From contig JBNGIS010033823.1 in the NCBI GenBank assembly GCA_049999725.1, positions 26,989 through 78,017 of the forward strand: DNA of 51,029 nt, given 5' to 3'. Positions 1-11,107 of this stretch are shown here, piece by piece (positions within the stretch are counted from its first letter, which is position 1; every line of letters begins with the position of its first letter). This stretch comes from Haplomitrium mnioides (lineage: Eukaryota > Marchantiophyta > Haplomitriopsida > Calobryales). The notes below the pieces were generated by a model. That model saw nothing but the letters and a program-made list of their open reading frames with translations, searched no databases and was not told the origin of the DNA. A program made the position numbers and the translations under genes.

Positions 1-220
1 GTTTTTTACTTTTAGATTTTGAATTAAAAGTCGAAATCTTTTAGATGCGTAGAGTTTGTTGCAGAAATGGAACATTTACAGTTTGTTTCCTCAGTTGTTG
101 AAGTGTGCACCCTATGCGCGCATAGACTTTAATTTGCAATGAAAAATCACAATTTTTCCCAAAAACAAGAAAAGTTCCTGTTCTGAGTAGCTTGTTCCTG
201 GTTCAAAGTAGAGACTGTTT
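1..220. other. Left host flank, non-coding
   Basis: AT-rich sequence outside the retrotransposon stack. No gene is seen. It contains a perfect 14-bp palindrome, CTATGCGCGCATAG, at 112-125, which resembles the repeat unit of the minisatellite at 49231-49545. It also contains CTGGTTCAAAGTAG near 199-212, which recurs in inverted orientation at the right edge of the stack near 48851. Homology of element J to element D stops abruptly at about 220, so this is the truncation point of J. Confidence 0.5.
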
Positions 221-1239
221 ATAGCAAAGGTCATTTCGCGACGATGAGCATCGACATATTGCTTTTGGCAATTACAAGCAACTTCAAGTTTTTCCTTAGC
301 ACGTCGGATGCCATGGTGTAGCTGATGGAGGAAATCATCGGCAGTTGGACTCTTAGAGGTCGATGTAGGATGAAGATTAGATAGAGTAGTTGGATGCTCA
401 GCATACATAAAAAAGAAAGGCGTGGCTCGTGTAGAGTTGTTGATGGAGTTATTTGTAAGAGAACTCCACAAGAGGTAGCAACCAATCCCATTCTTCTTGT
501 TCTTCCAAAGTAAAAGCCTGCAACATGTCTTCAATGGTGCGGTTGGCCTATTCAGTTTGACCATCCAATTCAGGGTGATAAGTAGTGGACATAGCCAATT
601 TGGTTTTAAGAAGACCAAATATTGTGTGCCAAAACATGCTGGTAAATTGAGTGCTGCGGTCGGAGATAATCACTTTAGAGATACCATGATGAGAGTAGAC
701 AACTTCCAAATAAATTCGTGCTAACTCTGATGCTATTACTGCTTTGGTAGTTGGACAAATATGAATCATTTTGCTAAGTTTATCCACAAAAACAACAATA
801 ACATCATAACCTGTAGAAGTACATGGTAACTCACACACAATATCCATGCTCACATGTTCCCATCGCCGATTCGGGATCGGCAACGGTTGTATTAAACCTC
901 TATGTTTAAGATTGGTCGCTTTGTTTTGTTGACAAGCCAAACAACTCCGAATATAGGTCTCCACATCTTGATGCATCTTAGGCCAATAATACACTCGTTG
1001 AAGATTGTCCAAAGTTTTCTCAATTGTAACATGTCCACCAATTGCCGAATCATGTGCTTCATACAAAACCTCAGAGCGAAGCTTAACACAATTAGGAACC
1101 CATACCTTGCTTTGGAAGAAAATCAATCCTCTCATCTCTTTCACTAGATTCTTTTGTTGTGCGGCAATGATCTCCTCATCTTCTTTTGTTGCAACCAATA
1201 TTTCCGTCCACTAAGTAGGATGAATTGTGATTTCTGACA
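221..1239 (-). pseudogene. Integrase of element J, 3'-truncated
   Basis: Integrase inserts the cDNA into the genome. The N-terminal zinc-binding HHCC module is visible: YEAHDSAIGGH followed by CLACQQNK. The catalytic D,D,E residues are present in MDIVCEL, IISDRSTQF and HPELDGQTE. A stop follows directly after the E. The open stretch 548-1198 covers zinc finger plus most of the core, and a second stretch below 618 covers the C-terminal extension (RRAKEKLEVA). Homology to D ends at REMTFA near 221, so the chromodomain is missing. Not functional as it stands. Confidence 0.88.
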
Positions 1240-1689
1240 AGATGTTGAGTTGAGGCATGCGAGTCAAGGCATCTGCAATTTGTTGTTTTCCTTCCACATA
1301 GACCAACTTCATATGGAACCGTTGTCACCACTCTGCCCAACAAATTTGTCGTTTTGAAACCTCCTTTTTAGTTTCTAAATAGATTAGAGGTTTATGGTCC
1401 ATTTTGACAATAAACTCCTTATCTCCCAGATAATGCTTCCAATGATTGGTTGATAGCACAATCGCCAATTCTTCCCGCTCCGTAGAGTGGTAGTTTTGCT
1501 CAGTGTCTCTCAACTTCCTAGAGAAAAAGGCAGTAGGATGCCAACCATCCTCCCATTCTTGTTGCAACACTCTGCCAATAGCCTTTCCCGATGCATCCAC
1601 CGAAAGTTTGATTGGTCGTTTAGAATCATACCATTTAAGAATAAGAGCATGAAGAAGTGATATCTTCAATGCTTGGAATGCCAACTCTT
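1240..1689 (-). pseudogene. RNase H of element J
   Basis: Removes the RNA strand during reverse transcription. Residues follow the Ty3/gypsy pattern: LSVDASGKAIG (first catalytic Asp), REELAIV (Glu), VKMDHKPLIYLE (Asp), all intact. The open frame 1325-1684 ends at a stop beside AEW, where D also has AEWRQEFH. The linker continues in frame to ADALTRMPQLN near 1240. It is fused to RT in the ancestral polyprotein. Confidence 0.87.
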
Positions 1690-2529
1690 CTGCAGCCCTC
1701 TATGACCATGTGTGACTTTTCTTGAGCAAGTTTGTTAATGGTTCTTCTATTTGTGCAAAACCTTTCACAAATCGACGATAAAACCCGGTTAGCCCCAAGA
1801 ACCCCCGTAGTTGTGTTTGATCACTAGGAGCTTCTCACTTCTGAATTGCCTCCACCTTCTCATCCATAACTTGGATTCCTGATGCACTTATACGGTGACC
1901 CAAGTAATCAACCTCCCTCTTTCCAATTTCACATTTGGATATCCTCACATATAGCTTGTGGTTCCGAAGTACCTTTAATACTGTACGAAGATGTTATTGA
2001 TGCTCTTGAAGACTCTTGCTATAAATGAGAATATCATCCAAAAAGACAATAACAAATGTATCCAAATAAGAGCGAAAAATATCATTCATAAGACCCATAA
2101 ATGTTGCAGGAGCATTGGTTAATCCAAAAGGCATAACAAGATATTCAAAATGCCCGTATCGACTTCGAAATGCTGTTTTTTGCACATCACCTTCTGCGAT
2201 TCGGATTTGATTGTGTCCGCTTCTCAAGTCCAATTTTGTAAAGTAATTTTCTCCTTGAAGTTGATCAAATAAGTCATCCATCCTTGGCAATAGATATTTA
2301 TTTTTCATCGTTTGTTGATTGAGTGCTCGATAGTCAATGCACATCCTCATACTCCTATCCTTCTTTTTCGCAAAGAGTACTGGTGCACCATAAGGAGAAA
2401 TGTTTGGTTTAATGAATCCTTTTTACAACAATTCCGTAATCTGAGATTTGCATTCCTCCAGTTCATGAGGAGGCAAATGATATGGTGCTTTAAACAATGG
2501 AGTACTTCTTGGAATGACCTCAATCTTGT
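1690..2529 (-). pseudogene. Reverse transcriptase of element J
   Basis: Copies element RNA into DNA. Motifs in order: [75 protein letters not shown], the catalytic FLDDILIYS, and KREVDYLGHRIS. A TAA at 2423-2425 interrupts the frame just after TELL, and another stop follows LQEHQ at 1994. The remaining thumb and connection region (TGFYRRFVKGF) runs to 1690. Catalytic Asp pair intact. Dead because of the stops. Confidence 0.9.
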
Positions 2530-3060
2530 GATCAATGCATCGTTTTGGAGGCAAATCATTGGGAAAAATGTCATTAAACTCCTTCAAAACACCTTGAAAT
2601 TCATGTGGAACATTATGATTTGAGTCCTCCTTGTCAATAGTGAGCTCACGTATGAGTCCTAAAAACACCATATCTTGCTTTTTGATCGTATTTGCTCCAA
2701 TCACAATAGGGGTAGGTGTCTTGAATGAGATCGTACTCGATCTCCCCAAATCTTCCATTGAGACGTCGTGAGTGTCTTCTTTCTCCAATCTACTTGCGGA
2801 TTATATCTTCGTAGCCACTTCATTTCAAGAATAACATCATATCTTGCCAATGTTGTGATCTTCCACTCCAACTTCTCTTTATAGTTACCCATATGTAAAG
2901 TTATACTTTGAGATAGTCGTTCAATAGATTCGCTTTGGCCATTTGCCATTTCCAACACTTCGTGCTCGTCTTTTTCACGGGGCAACTTCAACTTCAATGC
3001 TGTCGCTCGTGATAATTAATTTTCTTCTACTCCGGAGTCCACCAAAACTCTTATTGCATA
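2530..3060 (-). pseudogene. Aspartic protease and linker of element J
   Basis: Retropepsin that would cut the Gag-Pol polyprotein. The catalytic D-S-G triad lies at 3031-3039 in VLVDSGVEEN, followed at once by an in-frame TAA where D has a Tyr codon. Downstream LKLKLPREKDEHEV, ARYDVILEMKWL and the linker before RT are readable, changing frame near 2790. The protease is therefore intact at its active site but interrupted just after it. Confidence 0.8.
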
Positions 3061-3173
3061 TCCTTCTATCCATCTATCAACCACAATTAACCCTCCATTT
3101 TTCTATTTTTCTATATAATAGATGCTTTCGTCGCCTTTCTTCTTCATCCCAACAAAACTACGAGGTTTTTGTA

Positions 3174-4127
3174 CTAGTGCCCATCGTTTCCCTGACCTTC
3201 TTCATCCCCTTCATTGTTGATATTATGGAGAGGCTGCCGAAATACTCGCACTTGATTGCGTTGCACTGCTCTACAATTAGGTGCAATGTGTCCTACTTGA
3301 CTACAATTGTAGCATGTTCGAGTTTCTTGTCGATCATTCATCCTCCTTTCATTAGTGTGTTGTGGTCCCTTTTGTTGGTGATTTGGGCAATGAAATTCAC
3401 TTCTTCTTATATTCCCCAACTCCATAGGCACAGGGTCATAGTTTCCTCCAGTTTGCATAATTCCTAGTGTCCCTTCAATTCGTTGAGCAAATGAAATGGC
3501 TTCATTTACGTCTTTTGAGTTGCACATCATAACCTCTCCTCTAATCTTTCTCTTTAACCCTTGCAAAAATTTGTCAATTGCCTCCGCTGGACTCATATCC
3601 TCGATTTAAACTTGCAAGCTTCAAAATTCCTCAATGTATCTTACAACACTTCCTTGCTGCTCCAACTCCCAAATCTTTGTTCTTGCGATCAATATAGAAT
3701 CCACCGCTTTAAAATTTTGGAGCAAACCCTCTTTTAAATTGCTCCACAAAATTTGTTCTCCTCGTGTATTTTTCTATCTCTCCCAACATTGTAGCCATAT
3801 TGATACATGCTCTGTTAAGAATGAATCCTTTCTCCAAATCCGAAGCATTTGGATAATATGACATGTGAACCTCCATTCGATAAACCCATCCTTCTGCGAT
3901 GCCAACTGTGCAACTTCCTCCATAGGGCTCTACTTTGCATGACTTACTCATTTTCTGAAGTAACGTCTCCGACTTCCTTCTCCACTTTCTTGTTGTAGTT
4001 GCATTTTCACTATTTCTGCCATCAACATGTTTGTTTGTTGCTGGCTTGCTATGAGAGCTACTTGAAGCTCTTCCAACTTTGCCATCATCCACACTCCTTC
4101 TTCAAGACTGCTAGAGTTAGCATCCAT
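3174..4127 (-). pseudogene. Gag of element J, with CCHC zinc knuckle
   Basis: Nucleocapsid precursor that packages element RNA. The start is the ATG at 4125-4127, which aligns with the D gag start. An N-terminal Gln-rich segment (LIASQQQTNMLMAE) is followed by the gypsy Gag core (VEGWVYRMEVHMSYYP). A stop and frame changes separate this from the C-terminal part read at 3596-3174. That part has RRAEAIDKFLQGLKRKI-like sequence and an intact knuckle, CYNCSQVGHIAPNC. The N-terminal half around 3709-4092 reads in a different register to the rest, so at least one frameshift is present. Confidence 0.85.
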
Positions 4128-4152
4128 ATTGTTTTGTCACAGTTTTAACCCT

Positions 4153-4374
4153 CTAAAACTTATACAACACAAATATATACACATTCCAATTGTGAAGAAT
4201 AGGTAAAATAAAAGGTTTAGGAGATGCCAACACAGCAATAGAGAACCTCTCTCCAAACTTATGAACAAGAAAATCACATTGCGTTTGCTTAGGCGTTATT
4301 CTAATAGAAATATGACATATGGAGTTGAACTCTTCTAGAAGAGCTTGGTTCAAATCCATTTTTCTTCCTATCAC
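4153..4374 (-). CDS. Leader ORF 2 of element J (unknown)
   Basis: A small ORF between the 5' LTR and gag. The likely start is the internal MDLNQ Met at 4359, which aligns with the matching ORF in D (12074). It encodes about 68 residues ending near HNWNVYIFVLYKF. The block DFLVHKFGERF followed by PKPFILPI resembles the neighbouring leader ORF 1, suggesting an internal duplication. I recognise no known domain. It could be a conserved small protein, an upstream ORF, or a leftover exon of a captured gene. Confidence 0.45.
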   Translation of the reverse strand: MIGRKMDLNQALLEEFNSICHISIRITPKQTQCDFLVHKFGERFSIAVLASPKPFILPILHNWNVYIFVLYKF

Positions 4375-4583
4375 AAAATATAATTAAAACACTCCCATGT
4401 GACACCATAGTTTTCTATAGGTAAGATGACAGGTTCTCTTGAATCCATCACAAAAACCATAAAATCATCACCAAAGTTATACACTAGAAATTGGCGAAAG
4501 AAATGTTTGTCAATATTAAACATACGAATATTAAAAGGATTTAATAGAGGAATTCTAGGAGGTACGAATGCTCCTCTATCCAT
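4371..4583 (-). CDS. Leader ORF 1 of element J (unknown)
   Basis: A 70-residue ORF beginning MDRGAFVPPRIPLLNPF, shortly downstream of the primer site and about 240 bp before gag. Its stop touches the start region of leader ORF 2. An almost identical ORF sits at the same place in D (11851-12066), and a decayed relative lies at 6310-6520. Characteristic block: FFRQFLVYNFGDDF then PVILPIENYG. No known family recognised. Conservation in two copies suggests it was part of the element when it last moved. Confidence 0.5.
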   Translation of the reverse strand: MDRGAFVPPRIPLLNPFNIRMFNIDKHFFRQFLVYNFGDDFMVFVMDSREPVILPIENYGVTWECFNYIL

Positions 4584-4773
4584 TGACTACCATAACATCA
4601 AGTCAAACTTCTTATCTTCATGTATAAAAGATGGGATATTCACTATCCTTTATTCATGAAAACTTGATAGTTTAACTCTAATGGAGTCAATGCAAACTGG
4701 AGATTCCACTACTCAAAAAGGTCTTAAGTACTTCTCCAAAGACGGGTAATCCACACTCTTTAGAGAAGACCAA

Positions 4774-4785
4774 GCTCTGATACCA
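4774..4785 (-). promoter_or_regulatory. Primer-binding site, tRNA-iMet, element J
   Basis: On the minus strand TGGTATCAGAGC follows directly after the LTR end. This is the standard plant initiator-Met tRNA primer site, with all 12 positions matching. It fixes the 5' LTR boundary at 4787. Confidence 0.93.
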
Positions 4786-4786
4786 T

Positions 4787-5172
4787 TGTAACACTACACA
4801 CCTACATTACACACACAAGTTAGCACAAGTACAACACATACAAGTTGGCATAAGAGAAGTGCACAAGAACTTCAAAAACCCACAAGGTAAGAGATGCCAA
4901 ACAAGGCACTTTCCCTTCTTTATATACTTGAGAGAAAGCACTTTGCTTACACAGGTGGAGGAACCCCATTGGTTCCTTTTCTATCCTCTTCTAATTGGAT
5001 CCCTCTTTTCTCTCTCACTCTAATTGGATCACCTTTTACTTTTGTTCTCCTTCTGCCACGTGTTCTTATCCTTAGAACCTTCCATCTCTTTAGTTCTCCT
5101 TTTGCCACGTATCTTTATCTTTAGAACCTTCTCTTTACTTTTAATTCTCCTCTTGCCACGTTGTCGCGTGGC
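4787..5172 (-). repeat. Partial 5' LTR of element J
   Basis: Aligns with the R/U5 and inner U3 part of the D LTRs. Shared text includes CCAATTAGAG repeats, a TATA-like stretch read on the minus strand around 4918-4927, TGCCTTGTTTGGCATCTC and the terminal TGTTACA. The outer U3, about 170 bp, does not align. The U3 contains repeated ACGT motifs on the minus strand (GCCACGTGTTC at 5055-5065 on the plus strand, others near 5104 and 5155). Confidence 0.85.
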
Positions 5173-6857
5173 AGTTTTCTTGTTCTGGGAATACGCGGGG
5201 TATATGGCTGTAGAGAGTGTTATGCTAATGGCAGAAGCTCTGTCTTTCAGTGGTTTGGAATGAACAACTTTGACAGAGATTTAGGTTCTCATGCCTTTCC
5301 TAGATTCAATAAATGTTTGATCATAAACCCGAAAAAGTAGTTTTCTCCAACTTTTTCTTCGAGTGTTGTCAAGGAGAATGTATGGATTGCTTGTTCATAG
5401 GGTCTGAAACTCTCAAGCTGAGAACCAGAGTCCAAGATAAATCTGTATGAAAAATTTCAGCTCAAAATCTTGAGCGAATTGGTCATTACTCTCAAAGATT
5501 CAATGTTGTTTGAGAAAAACCGAACAAAATAACACTCCTAAACTTCCTAGGTAGTAACTTCTCCACTTCAAAGAGAATAGCCTTGAAATTTCACCAACTA
5601 TTGTACCATAAAACCATCTTCAGGTTCTCAAATTCTCAACTGATACTCTGCTCTTGACAGAATGCAAGAATTCACAACTCAAAGTCGAATCAGGAGTGAA
5701 TTCGAAACAACCTTTCAATCGGTACTCAACTTCAACTCGCTATCACAGAACAACCCCAACTTCAAATGAATCGAAACTTGTTTTTATATTGTAGCCCTTG
5801 TCGTCAGCTTTCCAATGATACTCTGCTTGTCTCCAGATTCATTGTACACTTGATTCTATTACACGAAAGACAATCTGCCCTTCAATTTGACCCCTTCACC
5901 TTCAAACGCTCATAAGTATTGTTCCAGAGCTCCAAAAGACTTGAAATTTGTTGCAAAGGGATGCCACTCTTCTTGAGCTTTTGATCCTTGCCTTGCACGA
6001 ACTCTCCTTCCTCTGGAAACTCCTCAAACCTTCAGAAAAACGACCTCCCTCTTCTCTTCCCTTTAGGTTTTTACTAACTTCAAGTTAACTCACTTTTCTT
6101 TTGATATAAGAACCATAGAACATAAGCTATTTGTGCTTACATGAAACAAAGATGAAAGAAACAGAAGGTAAACTTGAGTCCTCTTCAATCAGATGACCAT
6201 TTGGCGACGCTCCACCAGTTGCAGCTCTGACTATTCAACATTTACCGAAAAAACTGAAACACTTTTCGACGACGATTTGAGAAACACCTCTCCACATCAT
6301 GTCAGAATGTAGATGGTAAGGTCCCATCGTTCTCCATAGGTGATGATTGGCAGCAAAACATGAATTGGTGAATTCATCACCGAAGTTAGAAACTGATCAC
6401 CGAAGTGATACACTATCCATTGTCGAAAGTGGTCTCAAGGAATTATCTGCAGCCCAATGAAGAACGGATTTGGAAGAGGAAAATTAGGAGCAACAAACAA
6501 TCCTCTGTCCATTTGCAAAATTTCCACCCATAAGCTCCTTCAACTCCACCGTAGAACTTCTGTGTTTCGAGCGCCCACTCCCCTCGTCGGTATCTCTCCC
6601 TTCAATGCTTGTTCCCCTTTCGATGATTTTTTTTTTCCTTCCTCGCTGCTTTCTCTATTATCCTCAAAATATCTAAGAGCATAATCCAAAAGAATCCATG
6701 AACAACCAATAGGATGGTCTTGTCCTTACCTACAGGATCTCGAGAATCTTCCACGTAGTACTGGCAAGACTCTCCTTTTACGTTTCTAGAAGCTGCTTGA
6801 TAGATGCCTTGTCGCTTCTTCTTGACTTTTCTCTAAACTCATCCATGATAACTTTTC
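5173..6857. other. Unassigned AT-rich segment
   Basis: No coding region longer than a few tens of codons is convincing and no tRNA or LTR boundary is seen. It is bounded by the decayed end of the J LTR on the left and by the truncated LTR I on the right. The only recognisable content is a relic of the J/D leader peptide on the minus strand (6310-6520). The 5280-6250 part has neither repeats nor frames I can name. Confidence 0.5.
6310..6520 (-). pseudogene. Relic of leader-peptide family
   Basis: Reads MDRGLFVAPNFPLPNPF, then a TGA, then HFRQWIVYHFGDQF and HVLLPIITYGERW on the minus strand. The order and spacing match leader ORF 1 of J and D (MDRGAFVPP, FRQFLVYNFGD, VILPI). Sequence identity is much lower than between J and D, so this is a more distant member. 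No LTR, primer site or gag is seen beside it. It may be a fragment of another retroelement or of the gene from which the leader was captured. Confidence 0.6.
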
Positions 6858-7545
6858 AGCGCGGCGGTTCACCTTCCCTGTTGAAACTGGCATCGGACTA
6901 TGCCTTGCGGAATCAAGTCAACTGCGGGTCCAGAGGTTCTGCGGTTTCCTTCGGACTCTCTGTCTGAGGAATATTCTGGAATCTCTCGTGGTCAACTTCG
7001 AAACCCCAGGTCAGTGCGGCGGTCTACCTTCCCTGTTGAATGCGGCATTGGACGGCGCCCTATAGAACCAAGTCAACTGCGAGCCTAGAGGTTCCGCGGT
7101 TTCCTTCGGACTCCGTATCCGAGGAATATTCCGAAATCTCCCGTGGTCAACTTCGGAACCCCAAGTAAACATGGCGGTCCACCTTCCCTATTGAAAGGGG
7201 CATTGGATGACGACAGCGGAGGAAAGTCAACATCAGACTTAGGAATCCGAGGGATTCTTCGCACTCATCTGTTCGAGGAGTCCTTCGGATCAGAGCTCGC
7301 GGTCAACTGCGGATCATGGTCAAAGTGGGGGTCAAGCTTCCCGAATGAAGACGGTGTCGGACGATGCCCTGCGGAAGAAAGTCAACCTCAGATTCAAGAG
7401 TTCGAGGGGTTCTTCGGACTCACATGTCCAAGGGATCTTCGAGTTAAAGCCAGGTTCAACTTCGGAACGCAGGTTAGCGCGGCGGTCCAACTTTCGGGTT
7501 GAAGACGGCATCGGATGGCGGTCATTGAGGAAAAGTCAACAACAA
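6858..7545 (+). repeat. 156-bp tandem array in LTR I
   Basis: The anchor GGTCAAC recurs at 6990, 7145 and 7301, with GGTTCAAC at 7453, giving a period of about 152-156 bp. Each unit carries GGTCCACCTTCCCTGTTGAA-like text followed by GGCATTGGACGGCGCC-like text. The same unit makes the arrays at 9281-10160 and 42381-43230. Confidence 0.88.
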
Positions 7546-7560
7546 ACTCTAGGTTCTACA

Positions 7561-7700
7561 CGATTCTTCGGACTTGGATCCGCGAGATTCTTCCGACTCG
7601 GTTCTGCGAGATTCTTTCGACTTGGTTCTACGGGATTCTTCAGACTCGGTTCCGCGGGATTCTTCATACTCGGTTCTGTGAGATTCTTCAGACCAGACTC
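7561..7700 (+). repeat. 24-bp tandem repeat in LTR I
   Basis: About six copies of a unit close to GATTCTTCGGACTCGGTTCC plus four bases. Copies are directly adjacent with no spacer, so this is a minisatellite and not a CRISPR array. A four-copy version lies at 10166-10250 in LTR B. Confidence 0.9.
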
Positions 7701-9280
7701 CATAACCTTCAGAACTGACCATTGTACTTGGATCATTCCGCAAATAGACGGAACAAGTGTCGCCACGTCCGGAGCCCGGGCCTAGCGGGAAAAGCAACCT
7801 TTTCAAATGAAATAGACACGCAAGGGCGGAAGGTGAGGGGTATAGATCGACAGGCTGTGACATTGAATGAGTTGGTGTGCATGCAAATTAGAGACGCGCA
7901 AGTAATCTCGGGATAGGAAGGCCCAACAAGGTAAGGAAGAAAGGATCCCAGTGAAGACTTACGTGAGGCAAGTGTACTCGTGCACTGGGCTAGCAGGGGT
8001 GGAGGTGGACAGGAGGGGCGCCGAGAATCCTTGGACATGGAGCTCTAGAGGCTCGGGCGAAACAGGTGAACTCATTCTTGCAGGTGGACTAGTAGTGGAG
8101 GTGAATCGATACTTGAAGTGGAAGGGGATCCAATGTGTCTGGAATTCGGGAGAGGCTACCGTGGATTCATCTCAACATCATATGTGCAGGAGCATCAAAC
8201 CCAGAAACGTTTAGAGTGCGCTCTGGTTTAATCTTTCAAGTGGAGCCAAGAGGGGACTGGCTGCATTAGTGCCTGCGCACTGCGGAGAAGATCTATTCAA
8301 GGTTCGGAGGTGGAGTGTATAGCCAATAGTGGAGAGGATTGTTTTCCAGAGGTGGAAGTTAAAGAAATCCTCTTCCGACCTTGAGGAAGCTAATCCAAAG
8401 CTTCTCGCAAGGGAAGTTAAAAAACTATCTAGAAGAATTATGTGCATGAAGGATGGAAGGAAGATTGAGACTGCGTATCAGCCGGTGACATGAGGCACTA
8501 GAGAAGAACTCATGGAATCGAAGGTCGCAATGGGGCAATTCCTCTCTCATAAGTGTTTAAGTACCCCGGAAGTAGCAGATCAACTCCAATCAGCGAGTAA
8601 GAGCGGATTGCCTGGATCGGAGGAGAATTGGGCTATGGTGGAGAAGGAAGGGAGGTCGACAGAAGAAGGGCCTGCGGGATCGCTTCGGAGTGGGAGAAGG
8701 GAGCTGTGGCAGCCAGCGAATGGAGGCACCACAAAAATTTGAAGGAAGCAAACTGGAGCATGCAAGCATCACTGAAATACGAGGATCAAGGCCAGAGCAG
8801 GAAGGAAACAAAGTGCTCACTAGAGGCAATCAGCCGAGAAGAAGAAGGAAAGGCGACCTTGGAAGTGAGGAAGAATCGGGGACCAAAGGAGGAGGACCAG
8901 AGACGCAGGGTGGAGATCGAAGATTGACAGTAGTGGAAGGGACCGTAGGTAAGGAGAATGGTGCAGCACAAGCTTTCAGATGCTGCGCGCCAAAAGCAAG
9001 AATTGAGAGGAGGGGCAATGACCTTCGTAAGCAGCAACAACACCAAGGATTGGGGGACGCTCTGCTTCCTCATGCGTTGATGGGTTCTACTGCGGTCCGA
9101 AACCCCTTCCTTCATGGTTCAGCAGGCTTCTACGGAAACGTGGCGTCCTTGGAGGTGTCCGCGGGCTTCTGTGGAAACGTGGCGTCCTCGAAGATGTTCG
9201 AGAGATTTTGCATAGACGTGGTAGCCTCAGAGGTGTCTGTAAGATTATGCGGAAACGTGTCAAGTTTAGACGAGCCTCTT

Positions 9281-10160
9281 GGTCAACTTTGGAACCCCAA
9301 GTCTGCGCGGTGGTCCACCTTCCCTATTGAAAACGGATTCGGACGGCGCCATGCGGAAGAAGGTTAACCTTGGACTCAAGAGTCCTAGGGATTCTGCAGA
9401 CTCCCTTGTCCGTTGGATCCTTCGGGTCATAGTTGTGGTCAACTTCCGAACCACATGTCAACACGGTGGTCCACCTTCTCTAATGAAAGCGGCGGCGAAC
9501 GGCGCTCTGCGGAACCAAATCAATTGCGGGCCCAAAGGTTCCGTGGTTTCCTTTGAACTCCATATCTGAGGAATATTCCGTAATCTCCCGTGGTCAACTT
9601 TGGAGCCCCAGGTCAGCGCGGTGGTCCACCTTCCCTGTTGAAAGCGGCATCAGACGGCGCCTTGCGGAAGAAAGTCAACCTCAGACTCAGAAGTCTGAGA
9701 GGTTCTTCGTACTCACCTGTTTGAGGGATCTTTCGGGTCAGAGCCAGGGTCAACTTTGGAAGCAGGTTAGCGTGGTGGTCAAGCTTCCTGGTTGAAGATG
9801 GCGTCGGATGGCAGCCACAGAGGAAAAGTCAACCTCAGAACTCAAGGTCTGAGAGGGATCCTTCGGACTCACCAGTCCGTTGGATTCTTCGGACTTGGGT
9901 CCGTGGTCAATTGCGGATCAAGATCAATGCGGTGGTCAAGCTTCCCGGTTGAAGACGGCGTTGGACAACAGCTAGGGAGGAAAATTCAACCTTGAAACTT
10001 AGGGTTCGAGGGATCCTTCAGACTCACCAGTCCGTTGGATTCTTCGGACTTGGGTCTGTGGTCAACTACAGATCAAGGTCAATGCGGTGGTCAAGCTTCC
10101 CGGTTGAAGATGGCGTCGGATGGTGGCTGCGGAAGAAAAGTCAACAGCGGACTCTGGGTT
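9281..10160 (+). repeat. 156-bp tandem array in LTR B
   Basis: GGTCAA anchors at 9281, 9437, 9592, 9749, 9905 and 10060 give intervals of 156, 155, 157, 156 and 155. The unit length is 3 x 52, so any open frame tends to stay open across units, which explains the chains of spurious ORFs here. Confidence 0.92.
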
Positions 10161-11102
10161 CCACGAGATTCTTTGGACTCGGATCCGCGGGATTCTTTGG
10201 ACTCGGATCTGTCAGATTCTTTGGACTCGGTTCCACGGGATTCTTCGGACCAGACCCCGTAACCCTCGGAACTGACCGTTGTACTTGAATCATTCCGCAA
10301 ATAGATGGGACAGGTGTCACCACGTCCGGAGCTTAGGGCTAATGAGAATAACGACATTTTCAAGCAAGGTAGATACGCATGGGTAGAAGCGTGAGGGGTA
10401 TAGATCAATGGGCTGCGACATTGAATGGGCTGGTGTGCATGCAAATTAGAGACGCGCAAGCAATCTCGAGACAAGAAGACGCAACGAGGTAAGGTAGAAG
10501 GGATTCCAATGAAGATTTACGTAAGGCAAGTGGACTCGTGCACAGGGGCTAGCAGGGGTGGAGGTAGACTAGAGGGGCGTCGAGAATCGATGGGCAATGA
10601 GCTCTAGATGCTTGGGCAATCTAGGTGGACTAATCTCTCTACGGGTGTACCAGTAGCAGAGGTGAATCGATATAGGAAATTTAAAGGGATCCTATCTATT
10701 GAGAATTCGGGAGAGGTTGCCAAGGGTGGATCTTGGAGTCGTCTCTGCATCATCTATGCATGAGCATCAAACCCAGAAACGCTCGGAGTACGCTCTAGTT
10801 TAATCTTTCAAGTGGAGCCAAGAATAGAGTGGCTGCGTTAGTACCCGCGTGCTGTGGAGAAGATCTGTTCAAGGTTCGGAGGTGGAGTGAGTAGCTAGCA
10901 GTCAAGAGGACTATCTTCCAGAGGTGGAAGTTAAAGAAATCCTCTTTCGAGCATGAGGAAGTAAATCCAGGGCTTCTTGCGATGGAAGTTAAAAAACTAT
11001 CTAGAAGAAGGGTGTGTGCGTGGGAGATGAAAGGGAGATTGAGATTGTAAGTTGATGAAGAGAGGAGTCTGCTAGAGAGGTGAGTCCCTATGGTTCTGTA
11101 AG

Positions 11103-11107
11103 GCATA
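11103..11107 (+). repeat. Target-site duplication of D, left copy
   Basis: GCATA directly before the D 5' LTR. The matching GCATA is at 17310-17314 directly after the 3' LTR. A related LTR without the insertion reads GGGGCATACAATTTTGG at 44155-44171, showing the undisturbed target. Confidence 0.95.

Larger units (their letters stand above)
221..5172 (-). mobile_element. Truncated Ty3/gypsy chromovirus J
   Basis: A minus-strand copy of the same family as element D. Reading from high to low coordinates it has part of a 5' LTR, an initiator-Met tRNA primer site, two small leader ORFs, gag with a CCHC knuckle, protease, RT, RNase H and integrase. It stops inside the integrase C-terminal extension at about 220, so the chromodomain, polypurine tract and 3' LTR are absent. 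About 170 bp at the U3 end of the 5' LTR is also unrecognisable beyond about 5172. Coding is less decayed than in D, with fewer stops, so it is a useful reference for the ancestral reading frames. No target duplication can be found because both ends are lost. Confidence 0.9.
6858..8475 (+). repeat. LTR fragment I of the Tat/Athila-like group
   Basis: The inner and 3' part of a long LTR related to those of B and G. It begins abruptly in a 156-bp tandem array (6858-7545), continues through a 24-bp tandem array (7561-7700), and includes the conserved 95-bp LTR block at about 8341-8440. It is cut at 8475 where element B starts, so B inserted into I. Its start is truncated and its right half is not found in the window. 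Confidence 0.82.
8476..11107 (+). repeat. 5' LTR of B, first part
   Basis: Starts TATCAGCCGGTGACATG, one change from the TGTCAGCCGGTGACATG of LTR G at 41758. Contains two GAAACGTGGCGTCC blocks (9136-9187), the 156-bp array 9281-10160, the 24-bp array 10166-10250 and the conserved block 10910-11010. It is interrupted at 11107 by D. With its second part (17315-17824) the LTR totals about 3.14 kb. Confidence 0.85.

Noticed and set aside
6700-6857. Minus-strand exon starting MDEFREKSRR with a GTAAGG donor
   Set aside because: The frame has a stop after about 22 codons before the donor, and no partner exon or homology is visible.
7561-7700. Possible CRISPR-like array of short repeats
   Set aside because: Repeats are directly adjacent without unique spacers, and the locus is plant nuclear DNA.
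8690-9367. 225-codon plus-strand frame as a host gene
   Set aside because: It falls in the B 5' LTR, is rich in Arg/Gly/Glu from GC-rich repeats, and is broken in the 3' LTR copy at 33185-33919.
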